64,000 nt of DNA. It comes from Ignavibacteria bacterium. Its GTDB lineage: Bacteria > Bacteroidota > Ignavibacteria > Ignavibacteriales > Ignavibacteriaceae. Positions 44,729 through 53,119 of the stretch are shown in pieces. Made by a program: the position numbers and the translations under genes. Each line of letters starts with the position of its first letter. Position 1 is the stretch's first letter. The notes below the pieces were generated by a model that made no database searches, had not been told where the DNA came from, and saw only the letters and a list, made by a program, of their open reading frames with translations. The stretch covers positions 1-64,000 of the forward strand of contig JAJTBZ010000023.1 in NCBI GenBank assembly GCA_021286645.1, read 5' to 3'.

Positions 44729-45835
44729 ATGCTGAATAATTCTTCGATACCTAATAGTATATATCGGTACAACATAGTATTCTATCTTATTGCTTTTTTT
44801 CTATTATTACTCCCGATACTGACAGGTTGTTTTTCCGTACAAAACGAGCTACAAAAAGGAAGTAATCAGCCTTATTATGTTCTACCTCCGGAAATGAGTA
44901 AAGAGAATGAAAATCAAAAATTGATGAATAGCGCCAAGCCCTTATTCTTCGGGAAAAAGTTTTTTCTCGATCCCGGGCATGGAGGCGAGGATCGTAAAAG
45001 TGTCGGGGTAAACAAACGGGTTGTTGAAGCAGACATTAATTTGGCTGTTGCGTTGGAGTTGCGCAAATATCTGGCTGATGCCGGGGCGGATGTAATACTT
45101 TCCCGAGATAAAGATACTACAATTGCATTATCCGATAGATCAGAATTGGCAAATAAAAGCGGGGCTGATTTTTTTATTAGTATTCATCATAATGCTCCCG
45201 GCAGATATGGTGATGAATGGATTGATTACACATCAACTTATTATCACGGCAAAGACACAAATTACGAATATACCCCCATGTGTCAGGACATAGCACGATA
45301 TGTTCAGAGGGATTTAAGCTATGCTCTGCGTACCAGTGGTGGTCCCGGATCCTTTGATGGAACTTATTCAGATTATAATATCTATCCGGGTGAAGGATTT
45401 TCTGTTCTGCGAAAGACAAAAATTCCTGCAATATTAGTTGAGTGTGCTTTTTTCACAAATGCATATCAGGAAGAAAAACTTGCCATACGGGAGTACAATC
45501 GTTTAGAAGCGTTCGGTATCTTTCGAGGGCTATTTAGGTATCTCAAAAGTGGATATCCCGTGTGGAAGAATCCGGTTATTGAAAGGACAAACGATAGCGT
45601 GGCAGTTACCTTGCACGCTGAAGATTCTTTAGGAATCGTTGAAACATCAGTAAAAGTTTTTGTGAACAAAAAAGAAATTCATACTTTTGATTTCAATAAA
45701 GCTCAAAAGAATTTGCATATTATATTACGGCCCGCAGATGAAAATCCTATGATAATTCGAGTAGAAGCCCGTAATAAAAATGGAAATTATTCATATCCTA
45801 TTGAGCTTAAAATTGATAATATATTGCTGAAGTAA
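44729..45835 (+). CDS. N-acetylmuramoyl-L-alanine amidase lipoprotein (Amidase_3)
   Basis: 368 aa. A long N-terminal hydrophobic segment ends in the lipobox LTGC (Cys34), which predicts a membrane-anchored periplasmic enzyme. The Amidase_3 domain (about 70-275) has the zinc ligands FLDPGHGGED, VVEADINLA and ISIHHNA, and the catalytic Glu in ILVECAFFTN. A C-terminal beta domain (about 285-368) follows. It cleaves the amide bond between MurNAc and the stem peptide in cell separation or remodelling. 12 bases after the protease, 9 before the SpmAB fusion. Confidence 0.9.
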   Translation: MLNNSSIPNSIYRYNIVFYLIAFFLLLLPILTGCFSVQNELQKGSNQPYYVLPPEMSKENENQKLMNSAKPLFFGKKFFLDPGHGGEDRKSVGVNKRVVEADINLAVALELRKYLADAGADVILSRDKDTTIALSDRSELANKSGADFFISIHHNAPGRYGDEWIDYTSTYYHGKDTNYEYTPMCQDIARYVQRDLSYALRTSGGPGSFDGTYSDYNIYPGEGFSVLRKTKIPAILVECAFFTNAYQEEKLAIREYNRLEAFGIFRGLFRYLKSGYPVWKNPVIERTNDSVAVTLHAEDSLGIVETSVKVFVNKKEIHTFDFNKAQKNLHIILRPADENPMIIRVEARNKNGNYSYPIELKIDNILLK

Positions 45836-45844
45836 GGATCCACT

Positions 45845-47458
45845 ATGCTAAATTATGTATGGATAGGACTTATATTTTTAGGTCTTACTGCTGCCTTGTT
45901 TTATGATGTTCAGGATAATGTAAATAACACATTTCAGAATGGCAAACCAATTGCCGCACAGATAAAATTGCAAAGCCTACCTACCCCGGCTACTTCAGTT
46001 GATGGTAAACTTGTAATAAATAAGGTTGAACTGCAAAAGAGTTTCAATTTAAGTTCTGTATCTGATATCGTGTTCAATTGTAAGATATCTTCCGGTAAGG
46101 ATTCAACTAAATATAACTTCTATGCAAAAATTGACAAGAGTTTGCCAGAGTTATTTCAACGTATTGCAAAAGCGAGTGGGAAAGATGATGATCTAACCGG
46201 AATCATTGAATTGCAAAGGCCGGATAGTACGGGTGTTCGTGAAGCTCATATTGTTTTTGAAAAAGTTACTTTTTCGAAAATGAAGGAGGTTGTATCTTCT
46301 GCATTGCACTATGCCGGAACTGCTGTCGAAATTGCTTTGGGGTTAATCGGCGTAATGGCTATGTGGCTTGGAATAATGAAGGTTGCCGAGCAGGCTAACC
46401 TGATATCTGCGATTGCAAAAGGTGTTCGACCCGTTACGCGATTTTTATTTCCTGATGTTCCGCAAGATCATCCGGCCATAGGTGCGATTATAATGAATTT
46501 GTCGGCAAATTTTCTGGGACTGGGTAACGCTGCCACTCCATTTGGATTGAAGGCTATGGAAGAACTCGATAAACTTAATCCGGAAAAAGGCACTGCTACC
46601 AATGCAATGTGTACTTTCTTAGCGGTCAATACCGCCGGAATGACATTAATTCCCGCCACCGCGATTGCATTGCGTGCTGCGGCTGGTAGTTCTGATCCGG
46701 CTATCATTATTGGAACTTCCATTTTCGGTTCTACTTGTGCTACAATAGCCGGTATTACAGCTGCTAAAGTGTTGGAAAACTTTCCTTTGCGGAATAAAAC
46801 ATTCTTGCAGGTGCTTCGTGAGAAAATTGGTTTATTCATTACAATGTTTGGTATTTTCACTATAGTCGGGATACTGGCAGGTACAGGGTTACTTAAATCA
46901 TTTTTTACGAATAATACTGAAACAGTAAAGAATGCTATTGAATTAATAGCAACATTTGCAATACCGCTATTGATATTTATCTTCCTTCTGGCAGGAATAA
47001 TAAAAAAAGTTAAAGTATATGAAGCATTTGTAGAAGGTGCAAAAGAGGGATTCAACATTGCAATTAGAATCATTCCATATCTGGTGGCAATGTTAATGGC
47101 TATTGCTATTTTTAGAGCCGGTGGTGCAATGGATTGGTTAATTTATCTGTTACGCTTTATCACGGATCCCATTGGTATGCCTACAGAAGCTTTGCCAATG
47201 GCCCTCATGCGTCCTCTATCAGGAAGCGGGGCATTGGGAGTTATGGCTGAGATTATGCAAGTACACGGGCCTGATTCATTCATTGGAATACTAAGCTCTA
47301 CTTTTTTTGGCAGTTCGGAAACTACTTTCTATGTTCTTGCTGTTTATTTTGGAGCTGTAAACATTAAAAGGACCAGACATGCATTAGCTGCAGGTCTTAT
47401 TGCAGATGTTGCCGGTGTTCTTGGCGCCTTGTTTATTGTTCGAATGTTGTTCTTATAG
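45845..47458 (+). CDS. SpmA-SpmB fusion, nucleoside-recognition (Gate) membrane protein
   Basis: 537-aa integral membrane protein in which SpmA-like (about 145-320) and SpmB-like (about 330-537) parts are joined. Both have Gate-domain features: MAMWLGIMKVAEQANL, NLSANFLGLGNAATPFGLKAME in the first and MALMRPLSGSGALGVM and FFGSSETTFYVLAVYFG in the second. An inserted polar segment (about 20-130) after the first hydrophobic helix is probably periplasmic. In Bacillus the two are sporulation proteins; in non-sporulating FCB bacteria the role is unknown. It follows a cell-wall amidase, suggesting an envelope function. Confidence 0.88.
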   Translation: MLNYVWIGLIFLGLTAALFYDVQDNVNNTFQNGKPIAAQIKLQSLPTPATSVDGKLVINKVELQKSFNLSSVSDIVFNCKISSGKDSTKYNFYAKIDKSLPELFQRIAKASGKDDDLTGIIELQRPDSTGVREAHIVFEKVTFSKMKEVVSSALHYAGTAVEIALGLIGVMAMWLGIMKVAEQANLISAIAKGVRPVTRFLFPDVPQDHPAIGAIIMNLSANFLGLGNAATPFGLKAMEELDKLNPEKGTATNAMCTFLAVNTAGMTLIPATAIALRAAAGSSDPAIIIGTSIFGSTCATIAGITAAKVLENFPLRNKTFLQVLREKIGLFITMFGIFTIVGILAGTGLLKSFFTNNTETVKNAIELIATFAIPLLIFIFLLAGIIKKVKVYEAFVEGAKEGFNIAIRIIPYLVAMLMAIAIFRAGGAMDWLIYLLRFITDPIGMPTEALPMALMRPLSGSGALGVMAEIMQVHGPDSFIGILSSTFFGSSETTFYVLAVYFGAVNIKRTRHALAAGLIADVAGVLGALFIVRMLFL

Positions 47459-47490
47459 TTAATTCAGGAATTTATCTAAGCATATGAACA

Positions 47491-47515
47491 GGCAGAAGGC
47501 ATTGAGCCTTCTGCC
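47491..47515 (+). terminator. Perfect hairpin downstream of the SpmAB fusion
   Basis: GGCAGAAGGC (47491-47500) pairs exactly with GCCTTCTGCC (47506-47515) around ATTGA, with a weaker outer ACAGG/CCTGT pairing. There is no T-run, so it may stabilise mRNA or need a factor. Confidence 0.45.
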
Positions 47516-47574
47516 CGTCTCCTGTCGTAAGTCAGTTACATTTAAACTTTCAATCCCTGGAAAGTGATGCCTGT

Positions 47575-50500
47575 ATGTCGGAGAATGAAATTAATCATCA
47601 AAATTTAATTCAAGAAAATCTTGATTTGAAAGAAAAGATCAGGAATCTTGAATTGCAACTCAATTATACGAATCCCCACCTGTTTGCAAAATCATCAGTC
47701 GATTCAGAAGATTACTTTCGGAATGTTTTTCATTCTGTAAGCGACGCGGTTTTTATTCATGACGCGGATACCGGTAAAATAATCGATGTTAATGAAAGAA
47801 CACTCGAGCTATATGGTTATACATATCAGGAGATTATTCATAGTAATATTGGCGCCCTTAGTTTAGGCGACAGCCCTTACTCAGATAAGGAAGCTGCTGA
47901 GTGGTTAAGCAGAGCCAAAACAATGGGGGTGCAATCTGTTGAATGGATCGCCAGAAAAAAGAATGGATTTTTATTTCATGCCGAAGTTGGTATTCGTTTT
48001 GCCAATATTCGGGAACAAAACGTACTGTTGGTAACAGTACGTGACGTTTCTGAAAGAAAATCAATTGAACAAAAATTGAATGAGAGCCAGAAAAAATTTT
48101 TACGGGTCTATGAAACAGTTAGTGAAGGAATTATTTGGCTTGATGAGTCAGGTATTATCGAAAGCCATAATAAGGCCATTTATGAGATGACTGATTATAT
48201 GACAGATGAGTTAATCGGTCTGCATATTAATGAATTTCTACAACTTAAGACTGCATCTGAATTCGAAAATATTTGGCGAGAATTAAAAGAGGGAAAGAAT
48301 TATTATTCAGAGGTTCAACTACGCGCAGGGATGGATAAAAATATATGGGTATTAGTATCACTTTCTTCTCTCCGAAACGATTTTAGTGAATTTATAGGCG
48401 CATTCTGTCTTGTAGTGGATATTACAAACAGAAAAAAGATGGAAGATGAGATATTCCGTTCAAGAAACTATCTGCAAGCAGTATTCGATTCGGTTAGTGA
48501 TGCTATTTTTATCATTGACGGTAAAACAAAAAATATTCTGGATGTTAATAAGAGTGCATGTGTATTATTTGGCTATAATATTGATGAATTAATAGGAAAA
48601 TCCATTCATGCTCTGGAAAAAGAATATCATATCCTAAGTAATTCTGATTCGGAAATGCTACTCGATAGAGTTAGTGAAAATGGATATCATGGGTTTCAAT
48701 TTCATTCCCGTAAAAAGAATGGAGATAAATTCTGGGCTGAAATTGGAATTAGAATCGCAGATATTGGAGGAGAATTACGATATGTAATAACTGTTCGCGA
48801 TATCACTGAACGGTTAACTCAGGAATTAGCTATTAGAGAAAGTGAGGAAAGTTATCGGGGGTTATTTAATACAGTTCAGGAAGCTATCTACATTCAGGAT
48901 ATGGACGGCCGGTTTATTGATGTAAATGAAGGCGCAGTTCTTATGTATGGTTACGATAAAGAAGTACTGATTGGACAAACACCTGAGTTTGTTACAGCGC
49001 CTGGAATGAATGACCTGGTAAAACTTGCCTACCAATTAAATGCTGCTGCAAGCGGTGTGCCTCAACAATTTGAATTTTGGGCGAAATCCTCAACAGGCAG
49101 AATTTTCCCCAAGGATGTCAGGGTTAGAAGAGGAACCTATTTTGGAAAAGATGTTCTTATCGCAATTGCATTCGACATAACTGAGCGGAAGCATGCTGAA
49201 CTGGCACTACGTGAAAGTGAAGAGACCCACCGAATATTATTGGAAGAATCTACGGATCCAATTTTTGCTATTGAGCATGACGGCACATACAAATATGTAA
49301 ACTATGCGTTTGCTAATCCTTTCGGTCTAAAGCCAAATCAAATAATTGGTCGAAAAATATTTGATATATTTGAGAAAGCGGAGGCTGAAAAAAGATTTGC
49401 GGTTCTCCAGAGAGTATTTTTGACAGGCGAATCTATTGTCTTTGAAGTACGTGTACCTGCTAAAGAGAAAGATCTGTATTATTTAACTACGGTTAATCCG
49501 GTTAAAGATAATTCAGGGCATACAATTTCTGTAATATGCAGTTCCAAAGAAATAACAAAGCTAAAACATACTGAGCAGGCACTTCGTCAGAGCAGGGAAC
49601 AATTTGAACAATTTATGCGGCATTTGCCTGGCTATGCGTACTTGAAAGGTAATAAACGGGAACTTCTTTTTATAAATGAGCGATTCCGCGATGATTTTCA
49701 GTTAGTTGGCGATACCTGGAAGGGCAGCAGGGTAGATGAACTGGTGAGTGGACCGGAAACTGCCCGAAGTAAAAATGATGATGAATATGTAATATCTTCC
49801 GGAAAACCATTAATAACCGAAGAGAAAGTTTCCGTTCACGATGAACTTCGAACATTATATACAATTAAATTTCCAATCCCGGTAACTGAACAAGAGAACA
49901 TTCTGGGTATCATGTCGATTGATATCACAGAACGAAAAAAATGGGAAGAGCTTATACGTGCCCGGGCAGATCTATTCCAATACGCCGACAGGCACCCGGT
50001 AGATGAAGTGCTGTTTGTGGCGATTGCAGAGATATGTAGACTAACCGATAGCCCCATCGGATTTTTGCACTTGGTTGACGAAACTGAAAAGCGACTGATT
50101 ACCAAATGGTGGGTGCAAAATGGCAAGCAGTGTATTCCTGAACCAGGCAAGTTTAACTCAATTTTAGCATTTAATGAAACCGGACACTGTGAATATGTAC
50201 TATATCAGCGGAAAGCGCAAATTCTGAATGTGGGAGATGAATCCTCTACTGAGGCTGCATATCCATTCTTTACCGAGCACGCATATCGTCGAATAGTACT
50301 CCCGTTAATTCGCGAGAATAAGATTGTTGCAATTCTTGGAGTAGGAAATAAACCGGTTGATTACGACAAAAAGGATGTTGAGTTATCTAATCATTTGGCA
50401 GATATGGCTTGGGATATAGTTGAGAATAAACTCTCTCAAAAACAACTCGAAGAAAGCGAAAAACGATATAGAAGTGTAATTGAAAATGTCCAGGATATTT

Positions 50501-51990
50501 TTTATCGTGTAAACAGGGAGGGCGAACTCTTATTGGTTAGCCCGTCTGTTACAAAATCTCTAGGCTATATTTTACCCGATGATGTAATTGGGAATAAGCT
50601 ATATGATCTATGGCTCTCTGAAAAAGATTATAAGCAAATGTGTTCACGTATATCAATGGATGGTGCTGTAACTGATTATGAAGTGACAGTTATTCATAAA
50701 GACGGGTCATTAAAGTTCTATTCAACCTCAAGTAACTATTTCTATAGTGAAAGTGGTACTGTTCTGGGAATCGAAGGGGTCTTCCGGGATGTCTCTGAAC
50801 GGAAAAGGAATGAAAAAGAACTTGTACAGGCTAAGATCCGGGCAGAAGAACTCAATCAGGCAAAGACAAGTTTCCTTGCCAACATGAGTCATGAATTACG
50901 CACTCCTCTCATCGGAATAATTGGGTATTCTGAGATTTTACGAAGTGAAATTTCTAAACCGGAACATAAAGTAATGATTGAGACAATCTTTCATTCCGGT
51001 GGCAGACTTTTGGATACACTTAACTTAATATTAAATCTGGCAAAAATCGAGGCGAATAAACAAGAAATCAAATGGCAGCAGTTAGATCTTAATGATATCG
51101 TTGTCGCAAGAGGAAAATTATTTGAATCAGTGGCAGTTAAAAAACAGATTAATTTATTAGTGCATACATACGAAACTGCATTGGTAATATATTCTGACAA
51201 ATTCTTTCTTGAATCGATAATAAATAATCTGGTCAATAATGCCGTAAAATTTACCGATCAAGGTGAAATTAGTATTAATACCGGAGTTCATTATGAAAAG
51301 GATGCAGCATGGGCCACTTTCAGTGTGAAAGACAGCGGAATTGGTATCCCACGTGAATCACTCGATCTGATATTTGAAGAATTCAGGCAGGTAAGTGAAG
51401 GTTATGGGCGTGATTTTGAAGGTAGTGGATTAGGCCTCGCGATAACAAAACGCTCGGTTAATTTACTTGGTGGCAAGATAACCGTTGAAAGTGAGTTGGG
51501 TAAAGGTAGTATTTTCCGCGTGTACTTACCGCTTACCGAGTCGGGGAATATTCGACTCCATGATTCAGTAGATAGAGTAGAATCGCCTAAACTTTCAACT
51601 TCGCTCCCCGATATTCTTCTTGTAGATGATGATGATATTACGTTTGGTGTATTACAGCATATGCTTGGTGAAAATGCGCAGCTTGATCATGCAGTGAATG
51701 GATACAATGCATTGGAGATGGTAAAAAAGAAACAGTATGCTATGGTTCTCCTGGATATTAATCTTGGAAGAGGTATAAATGGGATTACGGTACTCCGTAA
51801 TTTGAGAGAAATGAAAAACTATGCTCGAGTACCTGTTATAGCCATAACTGCTTATGCAATGCAAGGCGATAAGGAAGCGTTTATTAGTGCGGGATGCGAT
51901 TTCTATCTCTCAAAACCATTTACTCGTCATGATTTATTTGAGATAATTGAAAGATCGCTAAAAATTATTCATTCCAAAAACACCGATTAG
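47575..51990 (+). CDS. Hybrid sensor histidine kinase with seven PAS domains, GAF and receiver
   Basis: 1471 aa, no membrane segments, so a cytoplasmic sensor. In order: short coiled coil; six PAS/PAC repeats (about 45-160, 165-285, 290-410, 420-535, 545-660, 670-785) each closing with a D-[VI]-[ST]-x-R-K type motif; GAF domain (about 795-950); seventh PAS (about 965-1080); HisKA with His1106 in FLANMSHELRTPL; ATPase (about 1205-1320) with NNLVNNAVKFT, DSGIGIP and GSGLGLAI; receiver (about 1345-1465) with phospho-Asp1394 in LLDINLG. Signal unknown. Its receiver resembles that of the 36371 protein. Transcribed alone after a hairpin. Confidence 0.93.
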   Translation: MSENEINHQNLIQENLDLKEKIRNLELQLNYTNPHLFAKSSVDSEDYFRNVFHSVSDAVFIHDADTGKIIDVNERTLELYGYTYQEIIHSNIGALSLGDSPYSDKEAAEWLSRAKTMGVQSVEWIARKKNGFLFHAEVGIRFANIREQNVLLVTVRDVSERKSIEQKLNESQKKFLRVYETVSEGIIWLDESGIIESHNKAIYEMTDYMTDELIGLHINEFLQLKTASEFENIWRELKEGKNYYSEVQLRAGMDKNIWVLVSLSSLRNDFSEFIGAFCLVVDITNRKKMEDEIFRSRNYLQAVFDSVSDAIFIIDGKTKNILDVNKSACVLFGYNIDELIGKSIHALEKEYHILSNSDSEMLLDRVSENGYHGFQFHSRKKNGDKFWAEIGIRIADIGGELRYVITVRDITERLTQELAIRESEESYRGLFNTVQEAIYIQDMDGRFIDVNEGAVLMYGYDKEVLIGQTPEFVTAPGMNDLVKLAYQLNAAASGVPQQFEFWAKSSTGRIFPKDVRVRRGTYFGKDVLIAIAFDITERKHAELALRESEETHRILLEESTDPIFAIEHDGTYKYVNYAFANPFGLKPNQIIGRKIFDIFEKAEAEKRFAVLQRVFLTGESIVFEVRVPAKEKDLYYLTTVNPVKDNSGHTISVICSSKEITKLKHTEQALRQSREQFEQFMRHLPGYAYLKGNKRELLFINERFRDDFQLVGDTWKGSRVDELVSGPETARSKNDDEYVISSGKPLITEEKVSVHDELRTLYTIKFPIPVTEQENILGIMSIDITERKKWEELIRARADLFQYADRHPVDEVLFVAIAEICRLTDSPIGFLHLVDETEKRLITKWWVQNGKQCIPEPGKFNSILAFNETGHCEYVLYQRKAQILNVGDESSTEAAYPFFTEHAYRRIVLPLIRENKIVAILGVGNKPVDYDKKDVELSNHLADMAWDIVENKLSQKQLEESEKRYRSVIENVQDIFYRVNREGELLLVSPSVTKSLGYILPDDVIGNKLYDLWLSEKDYKQMCSRISMDGAVTDYEVTVIHKDGSLKFYSTSSNYFYSESGTVLGIEGVFRDVSERKRNEKELVQAKIRAEELNQAKTSFLANMSHELRTPLIGIIGYSEILRSEISKPEHKVMIETIFHSGGRLLDTLNLILNLAKIEANKQEIKWQQLDLNDIVVARGKLFESVAVKKQINLLVHTYETALVIYSDKFFLESIINNLVNNAVKFTDQGEISINTGVHYEKDAAWATFSVKDSGIGIPRESLDLIFEEFRQVSEGYGRDFEGSGLGLAITKRSVNLLGGKITVESELGKGSIFRVYLPLTESGNIRLHDSVDRVESPKLSTSLPDILLVDDDDITFGVLQHMLGENAQLDHAVNGYNALEMVKKKQYAMVLLDINLGRGINGITVLRNLREMKNYARVPVIAITAYAMQGDKEAFISAGCDFYLSKPFTRHDLFEIIERSLKIIHSKNTD

Positions 51991-52007
51991 TACCAAAGGG
52001 TATTCTC

Positions 52008-52043
52008 TTGTCTTTTTTAGAGTGAATAAATTAGTTATTTTTG
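52008..52043 (+). promoter_or_regulatory. Possible promoter (TTG-N25-TATTTTTG)
   Basis: TATTTTTG at 52036-52043 is a perfect match to TAnnTTTG. The nearest TTG (52008-52010) is 25 bases away, longer than ideal. The start codon of the yqeY-like gene is 30 bases downstream. Confidence 0.38.
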
Positions 52044-52073
52044 TCTGATAATTTAAAAATTTAGGTGTTTAAT

Positions 52074-52526
52074 ATGGGACTCAAAGAAAAAATTAATGAA
52101 GAAATGAAGCTTGCCATGAAGGGCGGCGATAAGATACGTTTGGAAACGATCAGATCGATTAGGGCAATGATTATTGAATTTGAGAAAAGCGGGGCAAACA
52201 GGGATATTACCCCTGAAGATGAAGTGAAAATGCTTAATAGCGCGGTAAAAAAACGCAAAGAAGCCATTGAGCAGTTTACGGCGGGCGGTCGCCTGGAACT
52301 GGCAGAAAAAGAACAGGCAGAGTTAGTAGTGTTGATGGAGTTCTTACCCAAGCAGCTTGATGAAAAAGAAATTGAAGATATTGTTAGAAAACTTGCTGCA
52401 GATTTGCAGGCGGTATCAAAAGAACAATTTTCTGTTCTTATGCCCGCTGTTATGAAAGAATTGAAGGGTAAAGCTGATGGTAAGATTGTTCGTAGCACCG
52501 TAGAAAAAGTATTAGGGATGAATTGA
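52074..52526 (+). CDS. GatB/YqeY domain protein
   Basis: 150-aa protein of the YqeY family (MGLKEKINEEMKLAMKGGDKIRLETIRSIRAMI... , FLPKQLDEKEIEDIV). The domain also forms the tail of the amidotransferase GatB, where it contacts tRNA, but the free-standing form has no settled function. ATG 52074 is preferred over the upstream GTG 52065 because AGGTG precedes it and family members start with GLKE/LKE. Its stop overlaps the next start. Confidence 0.88.
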   Translation: MGLKEKINEEMKLAMKGGDKIRLETIRSIRAMIIEFEKSGANRDITPEDEVKMLNSAVKKRKEAIEQFTAGGRLELAEKEQAELVVLMEFLPKQLDEKEIEDIVRKLAADLQAVSKEQFSVLMPAVMKELKGKADGKIVRSTVEKVLGMN

Positions 52527-53119
52527 TATTGCTTGATATAATTATTTTACTGCTTTTAATAGTAGCTTTCACTCTTGGGTTTAAGGATGGATTTGTTCGT
52601 AAGCTTATCGGCTCGGTAGGCTTTCTTCTGGCTATTTATATGGGAATTAAATTGTCTGCCCCCGCAGGTAAAGCCGTACTTTCGATTACCGGAATTGAGG
52701 CAGAATTCGCGCGTGTAGTGGGTGGGTTCGTTATTTTCCTGCTTGTTATTGTCATCACTGCTGTAATTAAGCGTATTGTACACCCATTCGATAAAGTTAA
52801 TAATCTGATAAACCGTATTATTGGCGGTGTTGTAGGCATTGTTCAGATTCTTGTTTTTCTCAGTGCGGTATTTTACTTGTTAAGTGTATTCAAGGTTCCC
52901 TCAGATCAGGCGAAAGAAAAATCTTATTTATATAAACCTGTTGCGCAAACATTACCGTTTATAATCAGCACCATTCAAGGTGTATCGCCCACGGTCCCGG
53001 CGCAGTTACAATCCATATTGAAAGATTCTGTTTCTGTGAAAGGTAAAGATTCGATAGTGGCTCAACCGGAAGCTAAACAGGAACCCCAAAGAAGTTCAAA
53101 ATTACGAAAGAAAAAATGA
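52523..53119 (+). CDS. CvpA family membrane protein
   Basis: 198 aa, TTG start overlapping the yqeY-like stop. Four hydrophobic segments (LLDIIILLLLIVAFTLGF, FLLAIYMGIKL, VVGGFVIFLLVIVITAVI, IIGGVVGIVQILVFLSAVFYLL) with the CvpA hallmark GFKDGFVRKLIGSVGF near the start, then a long lysine-rich cytoplasmic tail. CvpA proteins are linked to colicin V export and envelope homeostasis. mutS2 overlaps its end by four bases (ATGA); cvpA-mutS2 pairing is common in bacteria. Confidence 0.88.
   Translation: MILLDIIILLLLIVAFTLGFKDGFVRKLIGSVGFLLAIYMGIKLSAPAGKAVLSITGIEAEFARVVGGFVIFLLVIVITAVIKRIVHPFDKVNNLINRIIGGVVGIVQILVFLSAVFYLLSVFKVPSDQAKEKSYLYKPVAQTLPFIISTIQGVSPTVPAQLQSILKDSVSVKGKDSIVAQPEAKQEPQRSSKLRKKK

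Noticed and set aside
46468-47073. A 201-codon open frame antisense to the SpmA-SpmB fusion.
   Set aside because: It mirrors hydrophobic codons of a clearly real membrane protein and has no ribosome site or recognisable domain.
52065-52073. GTG at 52065 as start of the YqeY-domain gene.
   Set aside because: It overlaps the AGGTG that better serves as ribosome site for ATG 52074, and family proteins begin at the later position.
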